DNA from: Pilatotrama ljubarskyi
Taxonomy: Eukaryota > Basidiomycota > Agaricomycetes > Polyporales > Polyporaceae
Assembly (NCBI GenBank): GCA_022385805.1
Contig: MU277677.1
Span: 1-64,000, forward strand
Direction of reading: 5' to 3'
Length of the DNA stretch: 64,000 nucleotides
The position numbers were made by a program, and so were the translations under genes. A model generated the notes under the pieces. That model saw only the letters and a list, made by a program, of their open reading frames with translations, had not been told where the DNA came from and searched no databases. Shown here one piece after another: positions 1 through 11,004 of the stretch; the first letter of the stretch is position 1; every line of letters starts with the position of its first letter.

Positions 1-494
1 CGATGTAAAATACTCGCGCTTCGCAGCGCAGCAACCCAGATTCCATCCCCCCTCTCGAGAGCAGAGATCTCACTGAGCCCTAGCTGCGTCCGCGTTCGCG
101 TCCCCCTTGCGTTTACTACTTCGCCGCGTCGAGTTTCTTATTGAGCATTTGGCCTTCCTCTTCATTTGTTCGCGTCTTACACTGAGTTGCTATTGAACAC
201 TGCGTAGCTGCGACGAATCCCCGAGTCCCTCCGCGTCCGCGTTGAGCCCGACAAGACTGCGAAGAGCGTGCCGAGTACCTGCGAAGACCCGCGAACGGTT
301 GCGAACATCCGCGAAGAGCTTGCGAACACCTGCGAAGGACTCTGTTCGCTTAGATCCCCTTGCCGCATCGCGACGTTCGCCTCAAGGGCACCCCGGCCGA
401 ACCGCTACATCTCCTGACCCCGCCATCTACCTCAGCTCAGCCCGTCAGAGGCCTCGACCTACAAAGGCTCTCGGCCTCAACCCCACGGCTTTAG
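1..494. other. Non-coding stretch upstream of KDZ copy
   Basis: No exon could be supported. Positions 245-350 are low-complexity, with the words gcgaag and gcgaac recurring every 9-12 bases. The N-terminal part expected of a KDZ transposase (cysteine cluster and first catalytic Asp) is not visible in any frame, so the KDZ copy looks 5'-truncated or has decayed here. Confidence 0.5.
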
Positions 495-548
495 GGTAGA
501 TTTTGGCACATCACCGCGACGCCACCTGATGATCCCGGCACGCCCGCC

Positions 549-2597
549 TTGTCATCAAGCGATGACAGCTGCGCCCCGCCCGCCATGGAACCCGCGGACT
601 CGCCTTCCCTCTGCGCCGAGCGTTGGCGTAACGCAGGACCCGAAGCGCGAAAGAAGATGTTTGCGCTCTTCAACACCACCGGCGTCTTCTGTTGCCTGTG
701 CCGCCATGGCCAGGTCCTCACCATGTGCGACATGGTTCGCAGTGGTGAATTGTGAGTAAATTTCCGTGTTCGTGCACCTCGAGTCCACTGACACCCTGCA
801 GGTTGAAGTACCCCATCGCCATCGTCGACAAGCTCCTATCGGTATACGGCGAGGATCTCAAGGTCAAGCTCGGTTACGACATATACTGTGAGTTTGACAA
901 GACCCTCAAAAGGAGCTCCCTCGGTCCCCGTGTTGAAGGACGAGTGTCCGGGGTCGTACCGGCCTTCCACGGGCATAGTCACAATCGTGGCTGTCAGCTG
1001 CAGTGGCACCCCATGTATATGGACGGCGTCGGCAAGGAGGACTTCGAAGGATGCGAGCGCTTTTTTTCGCTCCTGAACGGCCTTGCATCGGGCACGCGCC
1101 TGGCGACCGAATTCCATCGTCACCAGGCGATCGAGCAATACGTCCATTTTTGGGGCATGCAAAAGCACGAAGAATCTGGTGAGTGCTAATTCCCCTATTG
1201 CAAGGAACCTGCTGATCGGGATCCATGCCAGGCAAATTCATCTTCAACAACTATCGACAAGCTTTGCAGATCATCGAAGAGGGTACGCGCGCTCTCGCGG
1301 TCTATAGCGTGGAGCTGGGTACCTCAGATGTCGACTACGAGCGCTACCTCGTGGAGGAAGGCGAATATCTGCAGTCCCTCAAGAGCGAGCCCCCGGAATT
1401 AGCCCACAAACTGGAGTATATGGAGGCTCTCGACAACCTCGAGAAAGCGCGGTATGTCTCGCGTTCTCGTGCATGCTCTTCCGACTCACTGTACTGATGT
1501 TACGTAGCCTCAAGGATCAGGCTGCGATCGAGTTGTTCAAGAAACTCGACTATCTCATCGTCGCTCAGTCCCTCGGCCCGACGGAGGTGCGCAAGATCAG
1601 ACGCAATTATCGCAACGCGCACGTGCGCGTCCAACAGGCTGAAGAGGAGGTCTGCCGCCTCGAAGAAGTCCTCGAGGTCGAAGAGCGGTGGATGCCGCAG
1701 TCGCCTGAGTACAAGAGGATGAAGGACGAGCTTGCATGCCGGAAGTATCGTCGCGCGCTCGACAACCTCGAGCGACTCGTAGTGCAGCGGTTCTTCGAGC
1801 TCGACAAGCTCGGAATGAGCGGAGTCGGTAGGTCTAGGTATTTCATTCCGCGCTCTGCACTAATCGCCTCTTGCACAGCATACAAGATGCGCGACAAGAT
1901 CGGGAAGGCCCTCAAGACGCGCGCAGAGGCTATTCGCAAGGCGCTCGCGGAGTACAATCGCCGCGCAAGCGAGCTGAAACCCCCGCGCGCCCAGCTCGTC
2001 TTCAACGAGATCATGGATATGGTCTCATTGGGCGAGTTCGATCTTCTCCGCGACGCGCGCCGGGATATCCGCCAGTTGGAGTGGGCGAGACGGTCAAACA
2101 GGGAGGCGGCGGCGGTGTACTTCAACGTCAAACGCGCCCACGAGGAGATCGCGCGTTTGAACGTCGAAGTCCGCCGCCTCTTCTCCGCTATGGTGGATGA
2201 GCATGTCGACTACCACCGCGCGATCTCGGCGAGTTTGGACATGTATCCCGAGCTTGCGGCCGAACTGGAGCGGCGTCAGCAACACGCTAACTCCATCAAT
2301 GCGAAGGTTGTCAACTGGCTATACAAGACCTCCTGCCTGCCGGGGTTCTCGGGTCTCCTCGCATACGGTCCTCGTCTCGGGCGCGACCCCACTCTCGTCG
2401 ACGGCGTACCTCTCCCTCCGTGGGCGGTGCGAGCGGGAGCTTCGGTCGGCATGACCGAGAACAGTGATGGCGGCGACGATAATGATGAGGGCGACGGCGG
2501 CGGGGAAGGCGGCATACCAGGTTTGGATAGTATTAGAGACTCCGGACGGTTCATCAAGGTTCTCGAGCGAATCGGTAGCAGCGCGGACAGCATGTAG
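549..2597 (+). CDS. KDZ-type transposase, 5'-truncated
   Basis: C-terminal two thirds of a Kyakuja-Dileera-Zisupton (KDZ) transposase, the DDE-like family widespread in Agaricomycetes. Exons: 549-751, 802-1178, 1232-1451, 1508-1827, 1879-2597, all phases consistent, about 612 residues. Family landmarks in order are CLCRHG then CDMVRSGELLKYP (exons 1-2), GYDIYCEF, the metal-site-like VPAFHGHSHNRGCQ, and an acidic stretch VGKEDFEGCERFFSLLNGL; after that a long helical region and an Asp/Gly-rich tail. The frame is open upstream to about 495 (TAG at 492-494), so an acceptor there is possible. The usual N-terminal CxC zinc cluster and the LDGNF-like motif with the first catalytic Asp are not found, so this copy is probably not autonomous. 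The start at 549 is only the first ATG. Confidence 0.8.
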
Positions 2598-3685
2598 TTA
2601 TTGCATCTGTACCTTCGCTGTATCACGCATCGCCCTCTTGCACGCCCTGTTTTTCATGAATACATCTGCCTTCTTGGAATGTAGAAGATTTATATCTGAA
2701 GTTGAGTGAGCGAACGGAGCAATAGTATGAGTGCGAGTCTGTTTCCAGAATGTACATTCCTGTACAGATTGCTGCAGGCCTGCGACGACTCCGAAGTTGA
2801 TGAAGGCAGTCATGCGTGCTGTTCCGGAACGTCAACCCAGAGTCGCAACTCTGCACATCGCGCACAAGATGCAATTCGGGTCACCGCACGACATCGTGCA
2901 CACGCGAATTGTACCAATTCCGGCGGCAACATGTATAGTATCGAGCAAGTGGTTCGGAGCTCGCTGATAAGTGGTACGGTGCACATCTGTCCGGTATACC
3001 CCCTCGTGCACAGAATCATGCGCGCAGCTGAATGCTGGGTCTGCGATGATGCTGTTAGTGCACGCATGATGGACCATGAGTAACGATAGCGTGGGCCGGT
3101 GAGAGGCGCAGGTCGGAAGCTCCATTCGCGAATACGTTCTGGATCGCACAGAAGTGGTGTTCACAGACGTGTGGGTTCTATACAGGACGCGCTCGGTACG
3201 TATCTTGACAAGACCGCGCCGAGGGACACCAACCGCGTCCCAGGCTGCGACGCTCGCGGAATTCTGCAAAAGTGACGCGTGAAGCAGCGAAGCTCCGAGT
3301 CGAGATTGAATACCCTTCGGGGCCGGCGGGCGAGATTTGCAGTACCTCGCCGGACTTGTACGCTCAATACAGAAGCACGCGTGGGGCGGGCGCAATGAGG
3401 ACAGCATGCAGATTATACTGATTAAACAGAGCTACATTATGAAACGTGGGCGCGAATAGTTCTAAGGCACGACAGCTAGCAGTGGGGAGAACAGCGAGAG
3501 ACGGAGATGAGAGAGGGCAAGGCACAACATGAGAAGGGGACGTCAGCAATAGGAAAGCGAGATGACACGAGCAGAGCACAAGGAACAGTATCTATACGTA
3601 GTCTACCGCGTGAGGCCTCCGGCCGTCGTGCGTCCGAGCACCGCGACGCAGAGGGGGTGGCTATAGAGGGAGGGGGGCCTCGGTA
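2598..3685. other. Intergenic, no gene seen
   Basis: About 1.1 kb between the KDZ stop codon and the end of the minus-strand gene at 3686. Open frames here are short, have no family signature and no convincing splice partners. No inverted repeat or tandem array was noticed. Confidence 0.5.
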
Positions 3686-5134
3686 TCACGCGTCGGCGGA
3701 GGTCTCCAGGGAGGCATCCGGGTCAGGCCCTCCAGCATCCGTATGAGGACGCTTGTTGCTTGAGTCCTCCGCGCGGTCAGCGCGCTTCTTGCGCTTCACG
3801 CCGGCGTCCTTGCGCTTCTTGCGCTGAGGCACGTCGCCGGCCTCCACCCGCTGATTGTAGGCGTCCTTCGTCGCCTCGTGTTGCTGGGGAGTCAGGCGGA
3901 CAAAGGCGCACTCGCCGGTGAGGAGGTCGCTCCGTAGGCCCTTGAGCAATTCGAGGTCGTTGGAGAGCTGAGATGGGTTGACCCACGGCCTCGGGTTCTG
4001 CTTGTCCTTCCCAGCCCAGCCTACTATCGTCACGGCGTACGGGATCTCGATGTCGCGGGTGAACTGCACGTAGCTCATCCTGAGGTCCTTATCGCCCGTA
4101 ATCTCAGCTGCAGACGTTGATTAGAATTGAACGTGCCGTATCAGATCGCGGACGTACCGAGCTGCTCCTGCACGAGGTCGCGGATTTCGCCCTTGAGATA
4201 GGCGATCTTCTCTTTAGAATTCTTCAACTGAGCTGTCGCGAGGGAACCTTCAGTGGGTCGAGTCCGGATATCAAGGTACATGTACTCACAAACGAAGTCC
4301 GTCCCCGAAATGGCGAACGCCTCCGCGAGGATCCCGATGCGCTCCGGTGCAAACTTGCGAACCGTATTGCGCAGGTAGTCCTCCAACTCGGCGCGGCTGA
4401 ACCACCAGCGGGGCTTCATGTCGTACTCGGGATTATTGCGAACGACGCAGAAGAAGGCTTCAATGCCTACGCGAGACTGGAGGCCAAGAAGCTGTCAAGT
4501 AAGCATGACAGGAACGTGGCGTCAGCGATGGCGGACCCGAGCAGAATGGGGCGGGGATAACTCACCGCGTCCTCAATTTTCTTGAGGACATGGTTGACGT
4601 CCTGTACCCGCCCGCGCTTGTCAAGGCGGAGACCATAGTTCTTGGAGGTGCGGTTTTCGACAAGCTGCTCGAGGAGTTTCTCCTTCTCAGCATCCGTGAG
4701 GCTGTTGTACTCCTCCATTCGCTGCTGACCGAGTTCAATGGCGTTCGCGCCGCTCGCTGTACACGGGGGGAGGTGGGGTCAGGAACGTCGCACGCATGAC
4801 AGACAAACGTACCATTGTGCTGGGACAGATGATGGAGCCACGCGTTGTAAGAGTTCGGTTGCCTCGTGCTCCGGAGCTTCTCCGCGCCGGTGAACATCAT
4901 GTGGACATAGTGGTCGGCACTCTTCTGCGGGAAGCGGTTGTGGAGGTCTTCGGCGAAGGCGATAGAGTCGTCGTACCACTCGCGGATGTCTTCCTCGATG
5001 CTGTTCTGTCTCGCCTTACGGTCCTGAGCAATCTGAATTCGCCGCTCTCTGGACAGTTGCGGGGGCTTTCGTTTCTTCGCGGGGAGGATGGGTTTCGCGA
5101 TGATGGCGAGCGGCTCACCGTGGCTGATAGACAT
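3686..5134 (-). CDS. Unrecognised basidiomycete protein, 403 aa
   Basis: Exons (transcribed right to left): 5134-4813, 4756-4566, 4491-4290, 4232-4158, 4107-3686; they join in phase to 403 residues. The N-terminal half is helical and charged (NSIEEDIREWYDDS, then HYVHMMFTGAEKLRS). A middle block MKPRWWFSRAELEDYL is followed by a short coiled coil (KEKIAYLKGEIRDL). The tail is strongly basic (KKRKDAGVKRKKR), resembling a nuclear localisation signal. It looks like one of the expanded Agaricomycete families without assigned function, often seen near KDZ elements (from memory of the family style, not searched). The start is the Met before SISHGEP; an upstream start in the same frame (5215) cannot be excluded. 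It lies in the same orientation as the next unknown gene, about 250 bases apart. Confidence 0.7.
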
Positions 5135-5386
5135 TACGTCGAGGAGCAGCTGACGTCGGCGTGGCTGCGTCGTGGCTGCGTCGTGGCAGCGCAGAAGGAG
5201 GAAGCAGAGAGACACATGCAGCTCAGACTTCTTAAGAAAAAGTTCTCAGATATGCACAGATCAGGCGAGACCTTAGCGAATGAGAATCTGATTGGAATAC
5301 TACATGACAGCAACACTATGCAACCTATGCGACGCAGCAAGACAGCAAGATAGCAAATTTAGACAACCTCCTCCCATGGTCTCCGC

Positions 5387-7155
5387 TCACCGGCCCTGGA
5401 CACTGGCAGAGCTCTCGGGGACAGTGTCGTCCATCATAGCATCAAAAAGTTCCTCAGCAATGCTCGAAGCAATGCCAAGTTCACGTATCATGTAGGAGAA
5501 CCACTCCTGATACGGGATTGCCTGAGCCATTTCGCCCAGGTCACGGTGCAGGATTGCCGGGAGCTCGTACTCGTTGACGACGGACTGGGTGTGTGGACCA
5601 ATGATCGTGAAACGCGTAAACGGCGGCTCGGGGGACTGAGAAGACGTCTCGCCCCGCCCGCGGCGACGCGAAGGAGTTCTGTCCTGGGAACCTGGCATCA
5701 CCCATTCATTAGCATCAGTGTCGGAGGCGCCTTCTGAGACGGTCGGCAGCCAGTCAGTGCTGACGGAGATGGTAGTCGAGAGCGGCGAGGAAAGAGGCGA
5801 CGTCAGACGGCTGTCGCTTGACCGCGAAACGCTGATGGGCGAGGAAGCGGGGGTGCGTGGAGCGGGGGTGAGATGCCCGGCGGGCTGCGCAGGCCGTTTG
5901 CCACGGGCGACGCTAGACGGCGTCACGTTAGGCGTGTGAGCGCGAGACGTCACAGATGCGAGCGTCGCGGACGGCGTGAGAGAGCCGGCAGCGAGAGGGA
6001 GGGGGGCGTGAATCGGCGTGGGTGACGGTGTGCGCGGGGGCTCCGAGACCGACTGCGACGACGGAGCCACCGAGCGCGACGTGGCCGGCGTACTCATCCG
6101 CGAGGAAGTCTTGCCTGGTAGGACTGTCAGCGCGAATGTCTAGGTAGACAACCACACAATACATACCTGTAGTCTGTTGGAGGGCGCGGCGCAGGCGAGC
6201 GATCTCGCGATCCTTCTGGCGGACGGTCTCCTCGAGGTCGAAGATGACCCCTCGAAGTATGTTGATCTCCTCATAGGGGAGCGTCTCGCTCGGGATGTCG
6301 CGCGTGCTGGCGGGCTCTACTGCGGGCCGCGATGCGCGAGGGGGGCCGCCGCGATCGTTCGCCTCATTTCCTGTTGGACCCTGCAAGACCCGTTCCAGCT
6401 CACCCGGATGCCGACCATGGAATATGTAGTGGGTGGAACCACGAATTGGAGGGGGAATGAGCGGCGCGGGGGCGTGGCCGTTGTGAGGTTGCGAAGGCGG
6501 AGGAGGGTTCGCAGCGCGCTCAGGCAGGCTCAGGCCAGTCTTCGCGAACGCCTCAAGCCAGCGCGCAGTAGCTGGCAGGCCGATAGTTTCAGCGAACTGC
6601 TGTACCATCTGCGCGACCGAGCGCTCCAGGCCGGGAATCTCGCGCAACAGATGGGGAGGGACGTAGGCATCGATCTTCAAGGACGAAACTTCGATTGGCT
6701 GCTGTGGGCGGACGGTGCCGTCAACATGAACCCAGAACGAGGCGCCACCGCTCTGGCGGTCGAGCATTGTCACCTAATTTGGAGTCAGTATCGTACATGA
6801 ACGTAGAGACTGAACCACTCACCGCGTCGAGAACGAGCTCCTTCAACTTATCTCGGACCTCACGACGCGCCCTCCACACGTCGAGAGGTGTGTTTGCCAC
6901 AGCGGCGCTGACGAGGCGGCCATCGTACCAGGCTTGATGGAAGGTACTGGGCTCGACGTCGTGGCTGCCGTCCTTGTGCGCACCGGCAGCGAACCACGCC
7001 ACGTCAGCAGCGTCGAATCGGGCCTGGTACCGTCGATAGAGGGGACCGTCACCCAAGAATCGGCAGAGACTGGCGAGCCCGACCTGGTTGTAGCGCAGAT
7101 GGTCGAGCGAGATGTTGCCTTGGGCGCGGTCTGTTTCTTGCGTCGAGGAGGACAT
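5387..7155 (-). CDS. Unrecognised coiled-coil/Ser-Pro-rich protein, 555 aa
   Basis: Exons 7155-6823, 6773-6167 and 6114-5387 join in phase to 555 residues. Residues 1-110 form an ordered-looking domain (DHLRYNQVGLASLCRFLGDG, LYRRYQARFDAADVAWF). Residues 115-200 contain VDGTVRPQQPIEVSSLKIDA and LPATARWLEAFAKTGLSLP. Around residues 285-310 is a short coiled coil (RGVIFDLEETVRQKDREIAR). The last 240 residues are Ser/Thr/Pro-rich and probably disordered, ending in an acidic amphipathic segment (LGIASSIAEELFDAMMDD). No known domain was recognised. A nuclear adaptor or a mobile-element accessory role would be guesswork. Start and stop are clear and splice sites are canonical. Confidence 0.7.
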
Positions 7156-7499
7156 CGCAAAGAGGGCGAAGCGGAACGACGGTGAGCTGTGAATATATCG
7201 CCATTACTAGTGTAAGCGAGCGCAGTGTGAACTAAGGGAGAAGCCAACGAGCTGGCTAGCCGAGCGGGGTCTACGAACGAGCACCTGCCTTTTCCGGAAA
7301 GGTTGCTTGATCTCGGCTGAACACCAGATTGAAACTCCGAGTGACGCCGTCTGGGGGGGAGATTGTCCAAATCTGTAGTATTGTGCCAGGTGTGATAGCT
7401 GCTACAAGAACAAAACCGGGCAACACCTGAATGTACAAAGCGGGAGGTTTTTAGAATGGCGGTGACGTGAGGAATGGGCGGGAAGGGGCGCTGAGTAAG

Positions 7500-7615
7500 G
7501 GGCGGCGGGCGGTGGGCGGCGGGCGGTAGACAGCGGGCGGCACACGGCGGGCGGCCAGACAGCGGGCGGCACGCGGCGGGCGCGGCAAGCGGGCGGCACG
7601 CGGCAAGCAGAATGC
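7500..7615. repeat. GC-rich minisatellite
   Basis: Degenerate tandem array of the word gggcggc with interspersed acgcggc, agacagc and aagc variants on the + strand. Copies vary by 7-15 bases, as in an old slipped array. No coding sense. Confidence 0.8.
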
Positions 7616-8221
7616 GATAAGCGCTGTGGGGCGATAAGTTCAACGAGCACCCGTCTATATCGGGAAGGAGGCGGGGAACTAATCTAATCAGCGGGGCTTA
7701 CTCTAGCCGAGCGGGGGGGGCGGGACGGAGCGCGCACCGGAGGGAGGGTGGGAAAGGCGGGAAAGGCGGGAGGGGCGGGGATCGGGGCACGTGTTACGAA
7801 ACGCCAGGTGGCGGGGGGCGGGGAGGAACAAGAATAGCCGAAGAAGCCCGAGGGGAGCGGACGGGGGAGATTGCCGAGAGCTGTGGGGCCACATCAGCCT
7901 GATCGGCTATATCTGGTAGGTCAGGCGCTGAGAAATATTCGGGTTTCTTGACGAGCGGTGTGTATGGCGGGAACAAGGCTAACAACGTGGGAATCGACCC
8001 CCGGACTCTCACGGCTAACTAAGCCGGACCTGCGGGACGGTTAGGTGGCCATCCAGCATATTAGCGGTCGAAATCGGCCCCTCGGAGGGGATCGGAGGGG
8101 ACTAAGCAGGTCGTAGCTAGTTGTATGTACGATGCTCGAACTCCTGCTACGAGCGGCGAGACTGGGGACGGTAAACGAGCAGGCCACACACGCGGTGTGG
8201 TGCTCGTTAGTGTGCGACATA

Positions 8222-8339
8222 CATCCATCCTCTTTGAGTAATGGGCATCCGCTGTCTTAGACCCGCAGGCATCCATCATGGACGACGGGCATCCATCTCT
8301 TTGAGCAATGGGCATCCATCCTCTTTGAGAAATGGGCAT
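8222..8339. repeat. Short tandem repeat, about 27-30 bp unit
   Basis: Four to five imperfect copies whose core is gggcatccatcctctttgag followed by aat; the copies starting near 8222, 8289 and 8310 are the most similar, while those near 8244 and 8269 are diverged. Likely local duplication. Confidence 0.7.
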
Positions 8340-8623
8340 TCGAACTAGCTCCGACGAGCTCTCTTTGGGCGCTGCCAGATACCTTGCTGGTCGAACTATA
8401 TGCCGGGAATACGGTCCGATATTTTCGGAATTGACACGAGAGCTTCCGAATCCCTGTGCCCCTCTGGCACTGTATCCGGAGGCATCATGACCCTCGCAGG
8501 CGAAGAAGTTTGCAAGTGTGCGAATACAGCTTCTACAAGTACATATTAAAGTACAGAATAAGTCTAGTCGAACCTCTATTTTACATGTGAGGCTGGGTCT
8601 ACATCCTACCGTGTGTCGAGCTA

Positions 8624-11004
8624 TTATGTCGGCTCGGGCCATGTGAACTTATCAAGAGGCCCTTTCTCCTCCGCTAACCGCCTCCAAGCCATGCACTTGT
8701 CCTTGCGGTAGGCCCATGTCAGGAATGCTATGTTCGGGAGGGCGGAGTCCATCTGCTGGAAGAAACATGGCTCGTAGTCGTCTGTGCACGTAAACCGCCG
8801 TAAGGGGCTGAGGGAAGCAAGAGCAAACACAGAAAACTCACGGGGTATGTAGCCAGCACGAACGGCCTCGATGTTCAGGTCCCAGAAGTATGGATGCCGG
8901 AGTAGCTCATGGACCGTCGGTCTTTCCCGAGGGTCTGCCCGTAGCATCTGCCAGAGCTGTTAGGAGACCGTGGAAGCCATAGTGAAAGAGAGACATACTT
9001 GCGCGACCAAGTTCCGTGCGCCTGCGTCCTGTATCGCGTCGCCCTCCAGGACGGGGCAAAGTCCCTCCGTCATCATCCGCGCCGCCTGCCGCTTTGCCTT
9101 GCCCATCAGTCGCCACGCCTCGGGATCGATGTCGAGTCCCTCAGGCTCCTCCAGCGGGTCCCAAAGCGGTGCCTTGAGACCACAGAAGAGCTCGACGAAG
9201 ATGAGTCCGAGGCTGAAAACGTCCGCTTTGCTGGTGAACGGTATGTTCTCGCCCTCGCATCTGCGCAGTGCCTCCGGTGAGTAGTACCCGGGTGTGCCCA
9301 TTGCATCCGGTGCGTCCCATTCCCAGAAGGGCACGCCGAAATCGTGGTCCGCGTCGAGGATCTGTGCGCTCTGTGCGAGCCCGAAGTCACTCAGGACGAC
9401 TCGCCCGCTGCGCGTGACGAGGAAATTCCCTGGCTTGATGTCTCCGTGGACGATGCGCAGCTCGTCGAGGTCTTCCAGGGCCAATAACTGCGGCAGCTGT
9501 CAGTCCTCTGGGAATAGAAGAGCAATAAAGAGCAGTAACTAGGACGTACCATCTCTGCACATAGAAGCTTCACCTCACTGGGCGGAATCGCCTTGCCGGT
9601 CCTGACAGCGCGCTTCATGCGCGAACGTAGATCCTCCGGACAGAGTTCCTACCGAAAACGTCAACACAACTCGATGAATACCCCTGGGCAAGGCGAGTGC
9701 GTACCATGGCAATGTATACATTGTCGTTCTGTTCCCATGCAGCCTTGATGTGCATCAGAGAAGGGGCTCCGTGCTCTGTGATCATGACCATGATGTCGCG
9801 TTCGTTGTAGAGGTTTGCCTTCGTCAGGCCGCTCCGGTACATCATAGGCTTGTAGAGGACCTTGAGCGCGACGAACTCGCCCTTGCTAGTGCCCGCGAGC
9901 ATGACGCGCCCGTAGCCACCCTCGCCGAGCGTCCCGAGCACGCGGTACGCGGTGCCATCTGGGTGCCGAGAGGTGAGATGCTCATCATCGTACTCGTCGT
10001 CGTCGTCGTCGTCGTCTTCCTCCGGCTGTTCGCACTTCTGGCGTTTCTGGCGCTTCACAGGGAGGTCGTGGGATGGAAGTTTGTCGCCACCATCATCAAC
10101 ATTCTCCGCAACCGAACCAGCAGCACCATCGCCAGCGCCAGGCTCGGAGGACGCAGTAGAGCCGGCATTTGTCGGGGAAGTTCGGGTTCTGCCGACCACC
10201 TTGCTCGCCTTCCGCGAGCAAATGGGCTCCGTGTCGGTCGGAGAGAGCAGGGTACTGCGAAGACCAGCGTCGACGTATGTAGAAGAGCAGCCGTCGACGA
10301 TATCTTCGAGCGACGGAATGATGATCGTGTTCATCCGAGGAGCCGGCCGGCCGAAGGTCTCCTCCAGAGCGGAGACGTACATGGCTACCGGGTCCGAATA
10401 GTCGACGGCACCGGTGGTCGTTTGGCCCAAAGCAGGAAGAGAAGGGAAGATCGGATTAGGGCTGAGAGCTTCATGATGGAGTACAGGCGAGGTTGCAGCG
10501 GGATTCCAATGAATCTTGGGTGGTGTCGCGCGCGCGAAGCCGATGGGGTAGGGCTGGATGCGTTCGCCGTTCTCCGGTGTTTCGGGAAAGGTGGATTGTA
10601 AGGGAGAGGGGGTCCGAGGGTTGAGAGACCCCTGCGCGCTGTAAGGCCAATCAGTACATCTGGAAGTCAACGCAGGATAATGCCATAGATACTCACGCAG
10701 GCGAGGGGGTCCGGAACGCGATTGTGGCTAAAGGGGACGTCAAACCAAGCGGCACGGGAAGACCGATAGACTTTGTGATGAGCATCCTGAGACCATAGCG
10801 CTTCTCGAAGTAGTCAAAGACCGTTGGATACGGGCGCGACGAGACCAGAGAGCCAGGCAGAGGAGCTCCAGGAAGAGCGAAGTGATTGGCGTTGTGGCCG
10901 CGCAGTCCGAACGCGGGCGAGATCCTAGTCGTAGAGCCCACCGACGTGGCGGGCGAGCCCGGTAACAGGCCGAGGCACGACAAGACGGTCTGGAAGATGG
11001 ACAT
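8624..11004 (-). CDS. Serine/threonine protein kinase, 717 aa
   Basis: Exons 11004-10697, 10638-9705, 9648-9550, 9487-8999, 8947-8624 join in phase to 717 residues. The first 330 residues are Pro/Ser/Thr-rich with a basic patch (PVKRQKRQK) followed by a run of Asp, probably disordered and nuclear. The kinase domain covers about 335-650: glycine loop GEGGYGRV at 341, VALKV with the ATP-binding Lys at 362, catalytic loop HGDIKPGN with Asp463, DFG at 481-483, and activation-segment end GTPGYYSPEAL. The last segment has the conserved RADPRERPTVHELLRHPYF. The catalytic HGD instead of HRD is common in basidiomycete-expanded kinases. All catalytic residues are present, so it should be active. The substrate cannot be told. 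The most likely class is one of the lineage-specific kinases rather than a named cell-cycle kinase. Confidence 0.85.

Larger units (their letters stand above)
7156..8623. other. Repeat-rich intergenic region
   Basis: About 1.5 kb without a supportable gene. It contains a GC-rich minisatellite near 7500-7615 and short tandem repeats at 8222-8339 (both listed separately), plus several G-runs at 7710-7870. A tRNA-like sequence on the minus strand at about 7970-8050 was considered and rejected. Confidence 0.5.

Noticed and set aside
7970..8050. tRNA-like sequence on the minus strand (GGTCGATTCCCACG with flanking stems)
   Set aside because: A T-loop-like word is present, but no acceptor stem of 7 pairs nor a proper D arm and anticodon stem could be formed.
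9750..10601. 283-codon open frame on the + strand
   Set aside because: Antisense to the kinase gene, which has all kinase motifs; no family features in the + frame.
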